Position numbers and translations under genes: made by a program. The notes under the pieces are model-generated. The model did not search any database. It was not told the DNA's origin and worked only from the letters and a program-made list of their open reading frames with translations. This document shows positions 49,562 to 62,300 of a stretch of DNA of 64,000 nt, one piece after another; the stretch's first letter is position 1; the number at the start of each line of letters is the position of its first letter. The DNA is taken from positions 8,822,491 through 8,886,490 of the forward strand of contig NC_051092.1 in the NCBI RefSeq assembly GCF_901709675.1, read 5' to 3'. Origin of the DNA: Syngnathus acus. Its lineage: Eukaryota > Chordata > Actinopteri > Syngnathiformes > Syngnathidae.

Positions 49562-51845
49562 AGGGCGGTGATGTAATGTTACCGCACTCATAACTTGATG
49601 GCTAACGAGCATGTTTGAATGTGGACAACCTGTCTTTAACCGTCCTGTTTGTTGTGGTGACATGGAATGGGAAAGAAATCACATATTTGTACAAATTCTA
49701 TATTTATACTAAACATGGAGATATCAGAAATGTTACATTTTACATTAAGCTATTGCCTTGAGTGCAAAGATATGGTTTTTCTGTTTTGAAGGGTTTGTAA
49801 GTTTGATGTGATTTTTTTTTTTTCCTTCCAACCACACAAGCAAGTCAGTGGGTCAGTGCTACCAGGGTATTTTATTTTTTAAATTGAACAGAATTTGCTC
49901 TTTGCACAGCTGGAATAGAAGTACATTAACATTTACATGTTTGTTGGAGTGCAAAAAACTAAATAATCATCCAGGTGTCTGAGTGAGAAGAAGGAAAACA
50001 TGCACAATTAGTTTTTAGAAATCTAATTGCTATCCAACTAAAAGCACTTTGTACACCCCCAAATTCTCACTCAGTGTCTGTGAATGTTAAGTTGTCGCTG
50101 TTTGACTGGTGACCACCAGTCCATGTAGCGGTTTGCTAAATGTCAGCTGAGCCCAGCTTCAGCTTCCTGCAACACTCAACAAGAAGAGCCATAAAGAAAA
50201 CTAATGGATGAAAAGTTTTCATTTATCAGAAGATGAAAATAAAATACAGTTGAAGTTACACAGTACAGTGCTTTTCATCAGACAGTGACAAATATTGGCC
50301 AAATCCAGACAAAAAGCTTTCATTTGGTCTGCTGCCAACTGTCCACCACAACAGATTTAACAGAACTATTTAGGTCCATATTTTTATCTTTGATTCTGGA
50401 ATCATCAGCCTAGGAGTGAATACATATAAAAACCAGTTTTGCACCACCAAGGAAGGGCTTTTCTTTTTTCGCTGTTTGTCATTTAAAAAAAAAAAAAAAG
50501 GATAAAGTGGTTGATTAAAAGGATAGCACTCACTCGTGAGGTCTGGTATGCATTAACTTATCAGGAAATACAACATTTACAGCAACAATGTACAGTATAT
50601 ATTATATGGGAATTAGCAATAATCCTGATAAATAGTAGGCTCTGCTTCAATCTCCTAGGATGTCTTAAATTCCATTTCTCCGGAAAATTTACATTGAGCC
50701 ATTACAACTTTAAAGTGACCTAACCTCAGACTGCGCATAAACACAAAAGATATTAAATATGTCTTCATATTCTCACAAGGGCCTTTGAAATGCCTTCATA
50801 TAGAAAACTAACTACATGCCCATACGATATGTTCTCTTCTCAAAAGCATCACGCCTGGACAAAAATGCAGGATGTAACAGACTACCACTGGAGGGAGATG
50901 TTGTTCATAAGTGATCATTTTCTACTTCTCAAGTATGCATGACATGTTTTTCATCTTAGTTTTATACAATGTGGGATTACGAAAGAGAAAGCTAGAACTC
51001 AACAATAATGAATCAACTTATTGCACCACAACCTCTCTTCTATTAGTTTACACTCAAAGTAAGTTGTTTCTCTTTGACCTAAAGATACGCAATACATTTT
51101 GACATTTAAAGGAAAAGCTGTGAGCCAGCTCACTGTTCAATGAAGGCTTTAAGGGAAGCTTAGGACCAAATATGAGCTTTGAGACCCTCCTTGAACTCCA
51201 TTTAAGACACTGTGGGAAAATATTTAGCATAACTGTACGTGAAGCAATGGTAGCTTCATTTCTTTGTGCTTGTTAAGGTATGAAATGACCATAACGCCAA
51301 TGCACAAGCAAGGCAAACAGCAGTTTTAAGTGCAAAACGATTAATTAGAAAAGAAGTTCTGTCTTAAAAATGTGGGCATAGTGATAAAACAACACAAAAC
51401 AACCTTAAAGCCACAATGGCAAGCCGTTCCAGCATTTATCAATACCCCACCAGTGTGCTCAATTGTCCATATACTACTATGCTGCATCTTCAAGACAATT
51501 CTTACGGGGAACATATTTTCCACTACTGTATGACATCGCTGTGAATGAATGGAGTATACAGGTATGTGTCTGCGTTGTTCTACTCGTGTGCAGAGATGTT
51601 ATTCAGAGGTGGGGTGAAAAAATACCACTAGAAAGTCAAGTTGTTCAACTTGTGTGCCAGTCATTCTACTAAGATGCACTGAGTTGTCTTATTAGGATAA
51701 AGCGTGTTGTAGTAGTACATAGAAACTTCAGCACACTAGTATAATACTGTACGTATCAAATGCTCAAAAGGCTTGCCATGAAGACACGCTGACTGGCTAC
51801 TGGCCTTTTAACTCAAATGCTTCATTCTGGTATGTGAAGTGTACT
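49562..51845. other. Spacer between convergent uevld and usp6nl-like genes (both 3' UTRs)
   Basis: It separates the stop codons of the two convergent genes. AATAAA motifs occur on the plus strand near 50,231 (candidate uevld polyadenylation signal) and on the minus strand near 49,871 (candidate for the opposite gene). If both are used the 3' UTRs overlap. No other gene was recognised. Confidence 0.5.
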
Positions 51846-54800
51846 TTAAAAGGTGATCGACTTTGGAGGCTGCTGTCCGTCAGGAGGCATCCTGCAAAAG
51901 TCTGAGCTGGATCGCACCTCAGGCACTCCCAACGCAGACTGTCCTGAGAACCTGGGGTGGCCCGGGGGAGACCTGGTGTATAAGAGTGGCGCCGGGAAGG
52001 CAGAATGGTCCCTGGGGCCCCGAGTGAAAGGCTTAGAGTAAGTAGGGGGCGAGGTGGTTGTGTGACACGGCTGGGGAGAGAGTCTGTCTGCAAAGTTGGG
52101 CGGAGGAGATGGGATGATAATGGAGCCCTCCACCCAGCGGTCATCTCCTTCATATTCTGACTCCTGAGGCAAACTGGGAAGAGTGCAGTGCAAGGACAGC
52201 AGAGGAGACGGTGATGACGGGATGAAGATGGGAGGTGGAGGCACCGGATATAGAGCGGGGTCGTAGTCTCTGTGGACAGGAACCTCCTCGGGGGTGGAGC
52301 CCAACAACCTCTCTGGGCAGCGATCGTCATCATCAGCTTCGGAAAGGTTGTCGTACTGGGAGGTGTTGGAAGGGCGCCTGTCGGCCGTAGATGCTGGAAC
52401 GTACAGGGACACTGGAAATTTAGTGGGCTTGGGGGGAGGGTGCCTAGGAGAGGAAGATGATGTGAAGCCGCAGGGAGAAGACACCAGCGACTTGGTTGGC
52501 GCCTCTGGAGAATGCTTTAATGTTGCCACCGATGGGGGCGGGCAAAGGTTCTGGGCCGGTGGACTAACTGTTTGCTCTTCTTCTGTAGAGTAAAACAATG
52601 GTGGAGGTGGCAGCTCTGGCAAGTCCAACATCTCTGCATGCATGCTAGGATCATCCAGAGAAGTGACTTCATAGGGTGGGGGCCATTCTATAGGCTCCTC
52701 CTGAGTGTCTGGGGCTGCACAAAGTTTCCTTCCTTGAGCTTTTTCAGGGACCCTTCCCTTCACATCTTTGGCATCATTTACCTCGGCGCAGGGTTTTGCT
52801 GGTTTGGGAGGTAACGGAGGTGCTCTGGAAGGCATACACCTCGGTGTCACTTTTGGAAGCAATGCAGCTGAATCAGGCGCTAGCAGGGAGGGTGTGCTTG
52901 ACCTGCTGTGGCTTTTGGAGGCTTGGGGGTTGGTGTGCTCTGGGGTGATGCTCTCCTTATTAGACTGGCTGATGGGCTGCAGATCACTTTTGACTTCAAG
53001 AGGACAGCTTGGCTGCAGAGGGAGCAGGTGAATCGGCCTCTCTTGACCAAGGGGCTTCTTTGGTAGCTCCTCTGACTTTGCTGAAAAGCAATGTGTCAGA
53101 AAAGGTTAAAAAAAAGGTTGGTTTCCTGCATCAGCAATATAATTTCCAATACATATGAAAAGCAAGCATCATAAAATGATAATCGGGCCAAATTTTGACA
53201 TTTCCCCCCTGTTGTGATCAATCATTTTGTGGTTCATATATGTTCATATGGGGAAAGACTGTACCCGGAGGAGGTTGGTCCAACTTTTTACTGCGTAGCT
53301 CCGACATGGCAGCCTGTAGTTGTTCCACCACTATGTCATCTGGAAGTAAGAACGAAGCAGGCAGCTGCTCCTGAAGAAACTCCCTCAGGTCCTCCAACTG
53401 AAACTTCAGCAAACGCTCTGATTGGACACAAAGAATAGGGTTAGTAGCTGCACAGGTACAGTATAAAAAGTCAAGGCACAGGAGCCAGATCCGATTTTCC
53501 ATGACCTCTGATTTCAAAATCAATATACAATATACAAATGAGTGTATTATGCAATAATATGAGGTGACAATAGTACAATTAGTGTTTTTCAAAGCCAAAA
53601 TTGTCTTAAGAGGGAAAACAAAACTACAATATGGCATTCGTCACAAATTTGTTAGAGACCCCTGCTCGAGAGTGACAATTGTCTTATTAAGGTTGGCTTA
53701 TTAAAGTATCTACTGTGTCAAAGTGATGCTCAAACTGCAGAAGCAACCAATCAAAAGTTAGGCTTCCATTCTTCTCCTCAGCAACCACTTGCATTATGTA
53801 AGCCATCTGGTAGGCAGCCAACCAGAAGGCTGCATGCGGCGGTATAGCAACAGCAGCCACGTTGACTTCAAAAAGCTGCGTGTCCGACACGTACGGAGGA
53901 GACGAGGCACGGAAGAACAGCCAATGGGCCTCATACTCACTCTTGTGTAACTTGAGGGTTGTGTAAGCCATGGCCGTCAGCATCTTCTCCCCCTCCAGAA
54001 TATAGATGTCCCATAAACGCAGGGTGAGTGTGAAGGGGCTCTGTCATTTAACAAGACGGCACAGAGAAAATGATAATATCATAGCCTGTGATAAGGAATG
54101 ACCGATTAATTACCAATTCATTAATCAATAAAAAATGGTCAATAAAAATGTCATGATATTTTTTCTTATGTTAGTTTACTCTGTAAACAAATAGAGTGCA
54201 ACTCTGCCTCTGGCTGACAGACGTCATGGCTAGCAATATGCTCTTGGTGGCACATCAAACTCATTTTGAGAAAATAACACATACAGTTCATGTGTTTTTG
54301 GACAATATATTTACTAAACCCCCATAAATCTTGTTCCTAACTTCTAATAAAGTAGGTCGCATTTTTACGACAATGGGAAACTGTGGGTCACGGTCACAAC
54401 AGTTGAGAATTACTGAGCTACAGCACCCAAGCGATCATGTACATCACAAGGTGAAAAGGAAAATGGACGGAATGGGAAGCAAAGCAAACACTCACTCTGT
54501 CAATAAAGCACTGGAGGAACCACTTAGTGGTGTAAACCCCACATGACATCTGTTCCATGTCCTGTGAAGAAGGAAAAGGCTGGTTAAGATTTTCAAACTA
54601 CAAATGAATCGAGCGTTATCTTGGGAAAAAAGCACGTCATTTAGTCTTCCAACATGGAGAGAAAGAGCAAAAGAGGAGCTTGAACTGAATTGCTGTCACT
54701 CACCAGGTGCTTCCTCAGTTTAGGCAGCATTTTGGAGAGTATCCGCTCATGGTGGGCTTGGAAACGGTGCAGTTTGGGAAATCCCGGGATGAAGAAACCT

Positions 54801-57800
54801 AGCACGGTGGAAAAACACACATCAGCAGACCATAGATGGTGGATGGGAGACCTAATATTTCAAATTAAACATTGGGTCTTCCACCAATTGCACCGAGGGA
54901 TGGGATTATATGGTAAACAAATGTTTACCCAAGTATTACTCAACTCGATCTGATGTCGATTTTACTCAAAGGCATATATAGCAACATGGATGGTGTATTT
55001 TCAATCATTTTCCAGCTCTGATGAATTTGTGTTGTCTCACCATGCATGGCATGTTTGCTGTTGGTGAGGAGCTGGGACAAAGCCCAGAAGGCGTCCTCCT
55101 CATTCAGGTACATGAGCAGGATAGCAGCAATCTGACTCATCCCCTGACAGTAGCTCACCTCCTGGGACCAGGGCAGAAGAGACAGTTCAACTCGACTGGC
55201 AAATAAGAGGAATAATTCATAATTTAGCAGAGCACGCACAGGACTAGGTTGAAGAGTGTACTGAATGTCTGATGTGGAGTTGTGCAGGGTCTTTTGTAAA
55301 AAGAATTTTACACTTAGACCTCACAGACCTCCTAAATGCACTGTGGCAATATTATAAACATTTACACCAAGGTTGTGCAAATATTTACAGCAGACCCAGA
55401 ATTTTCATGTCTTCATCTTGAATTTCTATACACCTTCAACCCACAGTGAGTAGCATGTGCATAGTGCCCTTTTCCATATTTGGGCCGAGGAAATCGCCCA
55501 TTCATCGTAGCCTTGAAAGGATAAAAGTCAATGCGATTACGCAACATTCTTCACATTCTTCTCTGCTGTCACATAGGCGAAAGGACAAACCCCCTCTGCC
55601 CCACCACCAACAGTACCCTTCCTCCCGTTTTCATTCTTGTGCTCTCCCACTGACCCACTTTCTATTGAGGAGTTTGTGAGTGGAGGGATATGGGGAAAAG
55701 GGAATTAGCACATGGCCATTTCCTATGGCTCAAACACCTCTTCCACACAGGAACCACTAACACATCCCTACCAGAAACAAACAGAGCTGGATGGTGCTTT
55801 GTGAGCACTGACATGTTCTGTGTATTTGCAAAGGAAAAATATGTCAATGTGTAACCCACTCCAACTGAGTGCAATTTGTGTCTTGCATACAAGATACTGT
55901 ATTCTGATATTGGTGAGTCACTAATTTCATTCGGTTGTCTTTAATAGTATTTATTTTTCCTATGCTCACAATATTGCACTGTAGTTGAGTTAATGTGTTT
56001 AAAAGACTTCATTAAGAATATTAGCAATATGGCGTTTTGATGGAAAATATACAGTAAAACCTTATGGCCTTTTCAAATACAAAATCAACATATTGCGTGA
56101 AAATCTCACTGGCATGACAAAAAGATATAGCTTTGCAGTGGTATTTTTTTTGGGGGGGGCAACACTTATGTTATTTCAAGTAACATTTATTGTCTTTATT
56201 TATATAGGTGAAATCATTCGCTTGTGAACGCTGGGGCTAATCCACATATCTTACCGTGTTGTAGACAGAGTAGGCTGCTAGTACATGAAAGAGTGCCTGT
56301 TGCCTGAAAAGGGAACACAGAAACCAACCGTTACTACGGAAATATGACTGGTTTACAATTAGAGAAGCTTAAATACCACCCTGGCTTTGTGGAGTCCATT
56401 AAATCAAGATTAAATGACCATATCCCCAAATGAACTCTACCAGCAGGGCACATGAACACATTAAAATAGCTGGAAGAAACACTTGAGGCTGACAATCTTT
56501 GAAGGACAGAATATTAAATAGGATAAAAATCCATAAACATAAGAGACCAAGAACCATGATGAAATGCTTTAAAGAATACTCTCGTTTTATGATTCATGAT
56601 AAATTTGTAAAAAAGTGAATTTACCTACATTTGAGCCAGCATCTCTGTAACATTCAACTACGAGCCCCGCCCCCCAGAAATACAGGTAATAAATAACTCT
56701 AATTTGACATTGTTAGAAATATCAACGTGATGACTATTTTTATCTTTTTTGGAAAACACATTTTTCTTTATTGAAACTTTCTCAAAATAAATAAATAAAA
56801 ACATTACTTTATGTTATCATTAAAAATATTATTTTAGCTTTTACATATTGAGAACTAGCCACTACAAGGACCATTAAAACATTTGGTATGTTGTTAATCA
56901 TCAATTCAGGGAATATAGAGTATAATATGTATTCTGTTAAAGCTGTAGCATGTAAGGGTGAACTTCCTCTTCTAGTCTGTTTTGTCAGTTCCCCATTCAA
57001 GTGAAATGGGCCTAGAGGGGATGTACTACATTGATCAATAAATCAGTCAGAGAATCAGCCGTCAATTAGTCAGTCAATCGAGCTCTCAATTGCTTACAGG
57101 TCGTTGCCACACTAAATCAGTTTGTTGAATTTTCTGTACAAGATATAAAGGCTGTCCTTTAGAGTAAGTAAATGTGTGTATGAGTATTTGTGCATGCATG
57201 TTTGCAATTGTGGAGTTAAAATGCATTGCGGACAGCAGAGGACGTCTGGCCACCAGACCCCCACAGAATATACACGTCTTACAGACACTCACTGAGACAG
57301 GAAAGGAGCTTTAAATAGAGGATGTTGTCGATGTGCATGCGCATGTGTGAGCATGTGTGTTAGGGTGGGTGTGAGTGGGTGTGTGTTGGGGGGGCAGCTG
57401 TTGACTTGTAGGGAAAGCGTGGGCAACAAAGCAGGATGGAGTTGAGTTTTGGTCTCATTCTGTCTCAACTGTGGGGAAGAACACTGACACGCACAACTCA
57501 CTACGAAATATAAATTGGAAATTATGAAATTATGAAATCTCAAGTGGATGTTTTCCTCCACACACAAATCTATGTTATGTCAAATGAATAGGTCATTGTG
57601 GTTGTGATTCTTCTGTATGAGCACTTAATGTCAGTGCACATTTTTGAATAAATGCCACTTCCTGTGGGGCTTCGTGCACTGACAGGAAGGCTAATAAAAT
57701 AGAGAGAGGAGGAAACTAGCCCTTTAGTCTGTGTGCCCATGTGTGTGTGCGTGTGTTGGGAAGCTCCCAACACACACAAGCCAAAGGTCACGCCCAACCG

Positions 57801-59364
57801 GACACCAGCATGAACAAACCTGAACTTGTCATGTGAAAAGAAACGAAAATAAGAACTCTGAATGGTCCTATACATAACAAGAGACAACAACCAAAGATAT
57901 TTGGAATAAAAACTTTTAGCTCTGTCACTTTCTTTGCAAGAACAGTGAAATGTTAATATACTGCACAACTGCAGTCAAATTTGTATAGTCAACTCTCTGT
58001 ATGTAATTTGATACAATGATCAAACAATATATTTGGACCGTTCAAATACAAGATGTTCCTCAGAATCTCGCTCAAGAAGAACTCACTTGACTCCAAAGCG
58101 GTCCATGAACATGATGTGGTTCCGGAAGGTTCTGTTAACATCCAAGTCAATCTGTTTGATCTCTGTGGAGAAGCTGCGAGCCTGCTGCTTCATTTTCTGA
58201 AAAAAGAAAGAAAAAATGTTATGGGATTGGCTGCTGGGAGCGAATGGATGGCAGATTTAGTATCCATACCTCATATTTTCCCTCATTGTCTTTTTTAACC
58301 TTCTCTATGTCCAAAAGTAAAGCCCAGGCCTGGCCTCTTAGCTGGAGGGGGATGCCTTTATAAACACGCTTCACCAACTGAAACACAGTGGCAAAATAAA
58401 CAATGACCTTCCAATCAGTGAGAAGAGATTGTGGCTTAAAGAGACAAAACCAGACACTCCAATCAAAAAGTAACCCTAGACAATTATGAATGACAATTAT
58501 ACGAAAATGAATGGTCACATGACAAATAGTGGCAGATTGTCACTGCAAATGAGAACCGATTCTCAAGTGCCTACCTGGGTATTTAAAGGTAAGCAAATAA
58601 ATAATGTGAGATTGGTTGATTAATTCTCATTATCACAAATGTAGTTTGTTATTAAAAGTGTGATTGCTAAATCAAATGAAGCAGGAGAGAGAACTCACTT
58701 TGTCACTGTTCTTATACTTGCTCCAGTTCTTCACCATCTTTAGCCACTTCCCCACGCGCTCAAGCTCTTGTTGCTTTTGCTAGAGAAGCAAAATAAGGAT
58801 AAATACCAGGACAGTGACAGTGGTCAATGCAGGGGCAAATGCAATCAAAACAGTTAAGATTAGCTCAATTCCGAATAAATAAATACCTTTTCTTCAAGCA
58901 CACTGGGCGTCGGTAGCTCTTTCTCACTAAAACAAAGATTGAGACATAGAGGACATTACAAAATAAACGACGTGTGGCATGAATGAAGAAGAAATGGTGA
59001 CAGAAAACCACGGATATGGTCTAAGGAAAAAAAAACATCAGCCCTTACAGCTGGTTAACTTACTGCAGGAAGCCGAAGCGGTCCGTCACCTTATAGATGC
59101 TGTAGTCAGCATCCTCCCAAGGGTCAATCCTGACACCCTCTTGCCTGCCCTGAAACAAAAACATGCCATAAACAAGAAGACAAATAGGAGTTAGGGTGAC
59201 AAGGAAACACCTAGTGTCGTCTCAAATCCCCATTTCACTTTGGCTTAATGTTCACGACGTAATTAGACGCAGCAGTTTTGCATTTCTGTTTCTCTCACCT
59301 TGTCATATTTGGAAATGATGTCAGCACGTTCTTCTGCTATCAGTGTGTCTATGTCCTTCTTCAT
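51846..59364 (-). CDS. usp6nl: USP6 N-terminal-like (RN-tre) TBC-domain Rab GTPase-activating protein
   Basis: Thirteen minus-strand coding exons, high to low: 59,299-59,364; 59,064-59,149; 58,887-58,926; 58,699-58,779; 58,270-58,377; 58,087-58,196; 56,255-56,303; 55,041-55,161; 54,704-54,798; 54,496-54,561; 53,941-54,040; 53,265-53,417; 51,846-53,080. All use GT-AG sites in one frame, giving 769 aa (human USP6NL 828 from memory). The TBC domain spans about residues 98-310 with both catalytic fingers: R149 in IDLDVNR and Q186 in YCQGMSQI. The family stimulates GTP hydrolysis by endosomal and Golgi Rabs such as Rab5 and Rab43. The last exon (411 codons) encodes a Pro/Ser-rich tail with SH3-type PPLPPKP and the family motif TSQYDN. 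Several USP6NL-related paralogues exist in fish, so the exact orthology is less sure than the family. Upstream non-coding exons were not identified. Confidence 0.92.
53418..53940 (-). other. Intron before the penultimate coding exon of the usp6nl-like gene
   Basis: A 0.52-kb phase-1 intron. No exon was recognised inside it. Confidence 0.8.
54041..54495 (-). other. Intron of the usp6nl-like gene
   Basis: A 455-bp phase-0 intron between TBC-domain exons, AT-rich, with no recognised element. Confidence 0.8.
55162..56254 (-). other. Intron of the usp6nl-like gene
   Basis: A 1.1-kb phase-0 intron preceding the exon that starts with the YCQG-containing segment. A G-run lies near 56,151. No exon was recognised. 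Confidence 0.8.
56304..58086 (-). other. Largest coding intron of the usp6nl-like gene
   Basis: A 1.8-kb phase-2 intron containing the GT-rich tract at 57,331-57,395. Minus-strand frames at 57,289-57,567 and 57,570-57,968 show no family similarity. Confidence 0.8.
57331..57395. repeat. Degenerate GT-rich tract
   Basis: Mixed GTGTGT, GCATGTG and GGGTGT units ending in a G-run, within an intron. Confidence 0.75.
58378..58698 (-). other. Intron of the usp6nl-like gene
   Basis: A 321-bp phase-0 intron between LVKRVYKG and the preceding NSDK-ending exon. Nothing else was recognised. Confidence 0.8.
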
Positions 59365-62300
59365 GGCTGAAACAAAAAAAAAAGAGTTTTAGAGAATTTA
59401 CTATCAGAGGTTAGTAATGTACCACAAAAAAAGTAATTCTATTTTAAATCATGACATCCTTGATAACACAAATTCTTACTATTTTGTAGAATGAAAGACA
59501 AAAAAAGTCTGAATTTATTTATTAATTTATTTAGTTCCTTTATTTTAGTAAACTCTATGAGGCATTTCGGACACCGAAGAACACCAATTACCTTCTTATC
59601 GACAAATTTGCTGACATCTATGTAGGCCTGGTCTGATATTAGATTATGATGACATGACCACCGTGATAAAAAATATTGCAGTGTCACATGATCATGGTAT
59701 TAAAATTACAGCTCTATAATGACCTTTTTGAAATACTGTATTTGTGTGGCTAAAAACAGTATCCCTCCTCGCAAAAAAAGGTACACAAGAAATATGTTAA
59801 ATTTAAATGAATACACGTTAACATCATTCCTCTGTTTTAATTCTTCTCAATCAATCACAGTGTCCCATCATTGGTGAGCTCCTCGTATTTTTAGAACAGA
59901 CCCGTGGGCTACCAATATTGTTCGTGGGGCTAACTTATACCGGCTGGCACATTTTTTGTTGTTTTTTCTTTTTAGGACAATGCAAAGATGCATTCTCCAA
60001 AAACACAGCAAAGAAGGCTTTTGTCTCTTTCTCTCCCTCCCTACTTCTGCTGACCAAAATATGTCATCAGCCATGATCTTTGTGTATTACATTGTGTAGG
60101 AAGAGGTGTCAATACACTTGTCAAGCACACAAATACCTTTTTACTTGTGTCTATGAAGCATGCTCCTGCAACGAAAAGGTCCATGTAAAACTTGGTGTAT
60201 TGAAAACATACCGTTTAGATTTGAGTCCAAAAACTAAATGTAAAAAAAAAAAAAAAAGCATTGGAAACTAGACTGTTACTACTGATTTGGATCATAAGAA
60301 GTAAAATTGCCCAAAAATATAAAAATATAAAATAAAATAAAAAGACAGATAAGATAAACGGTGAAAAAAAAAAAAAGAAGCAATTTTAGGAATAAAAAAT
60401 AACATTAGTGCAGTGCAACTGCAATGCAATGATTTTAATGGCCATGGGATTAACTGTTGTACAGAACAGCTGACCCTCCCTTCCAAAAGGTGAGTAGTTT
60501 AACAAGATCACACAAAAAATGTATTTTGCTGTTCTATGCTTTCAACAACTCTCCTTTTCTTGTCAGTCTCTGATCAGGCTATATTTTTTGTTGTTGTTTT
60601 GGTTAACATGTCTGCCTCACAGTTAAGTTTTGGGCTCAATAATCGACTCTGGATTTACATACGACCATACTACATACAGTGATAGTTGCAAGAAAAAGCC
60701 GACATCAGAAGTTGTTTTCATCCAGTTCTAAACAACGAAACCATGCTTGTACAGTAATTGTGTCTTTGGTCTGTTGCGCTTCATCATATAGCTTCAAGCT
60801 GTTTACTTCCTGTGTTGAGTCTTCTGACTACAGATAGTATTGTGTAGGGGTCAGGAAGAAACGGAAACCAGTGACTGCCACTCCTTCAACAACAGGTTGA
60901 ACAAGAACTATGTGAAACAAAAGCTTTAGCTGAATAAAGTCTCAAATTCTCATTTTAAAAAGTCCTATATTGCCTGTACAGCTGAGACAGACCTAAAATT
61001 GTGTCCTTCCAAATGTTGAAATGTCAAGGTAAGTTACGAAAGACTTGAGACAAATTTTTGTTCTAAGAACATTGAGTCAGAAAGAAGGAAAACACACCAG
61101 AAGGTCGCTAAGTAGAAGATCAAGCATTGCTCCTACGACACTTAGTGGCAGTGCATTGCTACCAAAATTCATTTTTATCTAGCACACAAGTACAAACAAT
61201 CTGCAAATTTCACAAAAAGTACAATTATTATTATTATGAATACAATTATTACTATTATTAAGTGTGTATGTCAAAAGAAAGCGGGCAGAACGAGAATTTG
61301 TGAGGAAGTGGTTCGGTGGTCTTAAAAAAGAGACGAAAATAAAGTAGCTTGAGTAGCCAAGCAACAACTGTTGATTAAATAGAGATAACCTGGTTGCTTA
61401 AGATTCAAGATCCAAGAGGGCAAGGAAGAACTCAAAACTCCAGCTAGGGGAACAAGCCTTTGAGACAGAGGCCTGTGTGACATGACATCATGTCCTGTTT
61501 TGACACGAGGCTCCAAATCTAACTTGTTCTCATACATAGCTGTAACCACAAACAGTTTGCAAAGTATTCGGAATCCGGACTTCTTTGTAGTGTGGTTTAA
61601 AGAGATTGTGTGCTCAGGTGTCCTTTACATAAAAAACAAAACAAAAAAAACTGTTTAGAGCAGGTGTTTGGGCTGGCATTTGTCAAAAATCAATCTAAAC
61701 AACAGACGGAAAATAATGATGATTATTTGATTAAATTTTGTTGCTGGGAATGTTGTGAGAGTATCTGAATGTACCTCAACCTCAGATATTTTTGTTGAGT
61801 CTCAATTAAATCAAATGAACTATTTTTGTTGAGTCGTAGAAACAGGGCTATGAATGCATGGGAACTCTAACATGCTATTTCTTGCTCTTGAGGCTAAAGT
61901 GAGAGAAAGAGGGAGAGACAGACAGAAGGAGAGACATAGAGAGACAGGCAGAGAGACAGCGAGAGAATAGAGACCCTAATCTGTACCCAGTCAATGTGCA
62001 CCATCCGAGTTTGTAAACACAAACATGTCTATTGACTAATCCAAAATGTAAGTAATCTTTGCAGCGCCCTCCGTTGCCTTCATCCCCAAATCATCTATTT
62101 TTGTGTCCATAATCAAACTTTATCTGATTCCGGATTTACAACCGAGGATTACATGAGAGAAAATGAAAATCTTAGATTAAGAGTCTGGCATTGGTAAAGT
62201 AACTGGAAGAGCCGAGGGAGACCTTTTTGCCGCGGGATGATTAGTCAATCCTCAGTGGTCATCCAAACACCATTAACTACACGTGCAAACTTGCTTTGAG

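Noticed and set aside
61900-61974. Possible regulatory GAGA-factor cluster.
   Set aside because: Looks like an ordinary purine-rich microsatellite with no supporting context.
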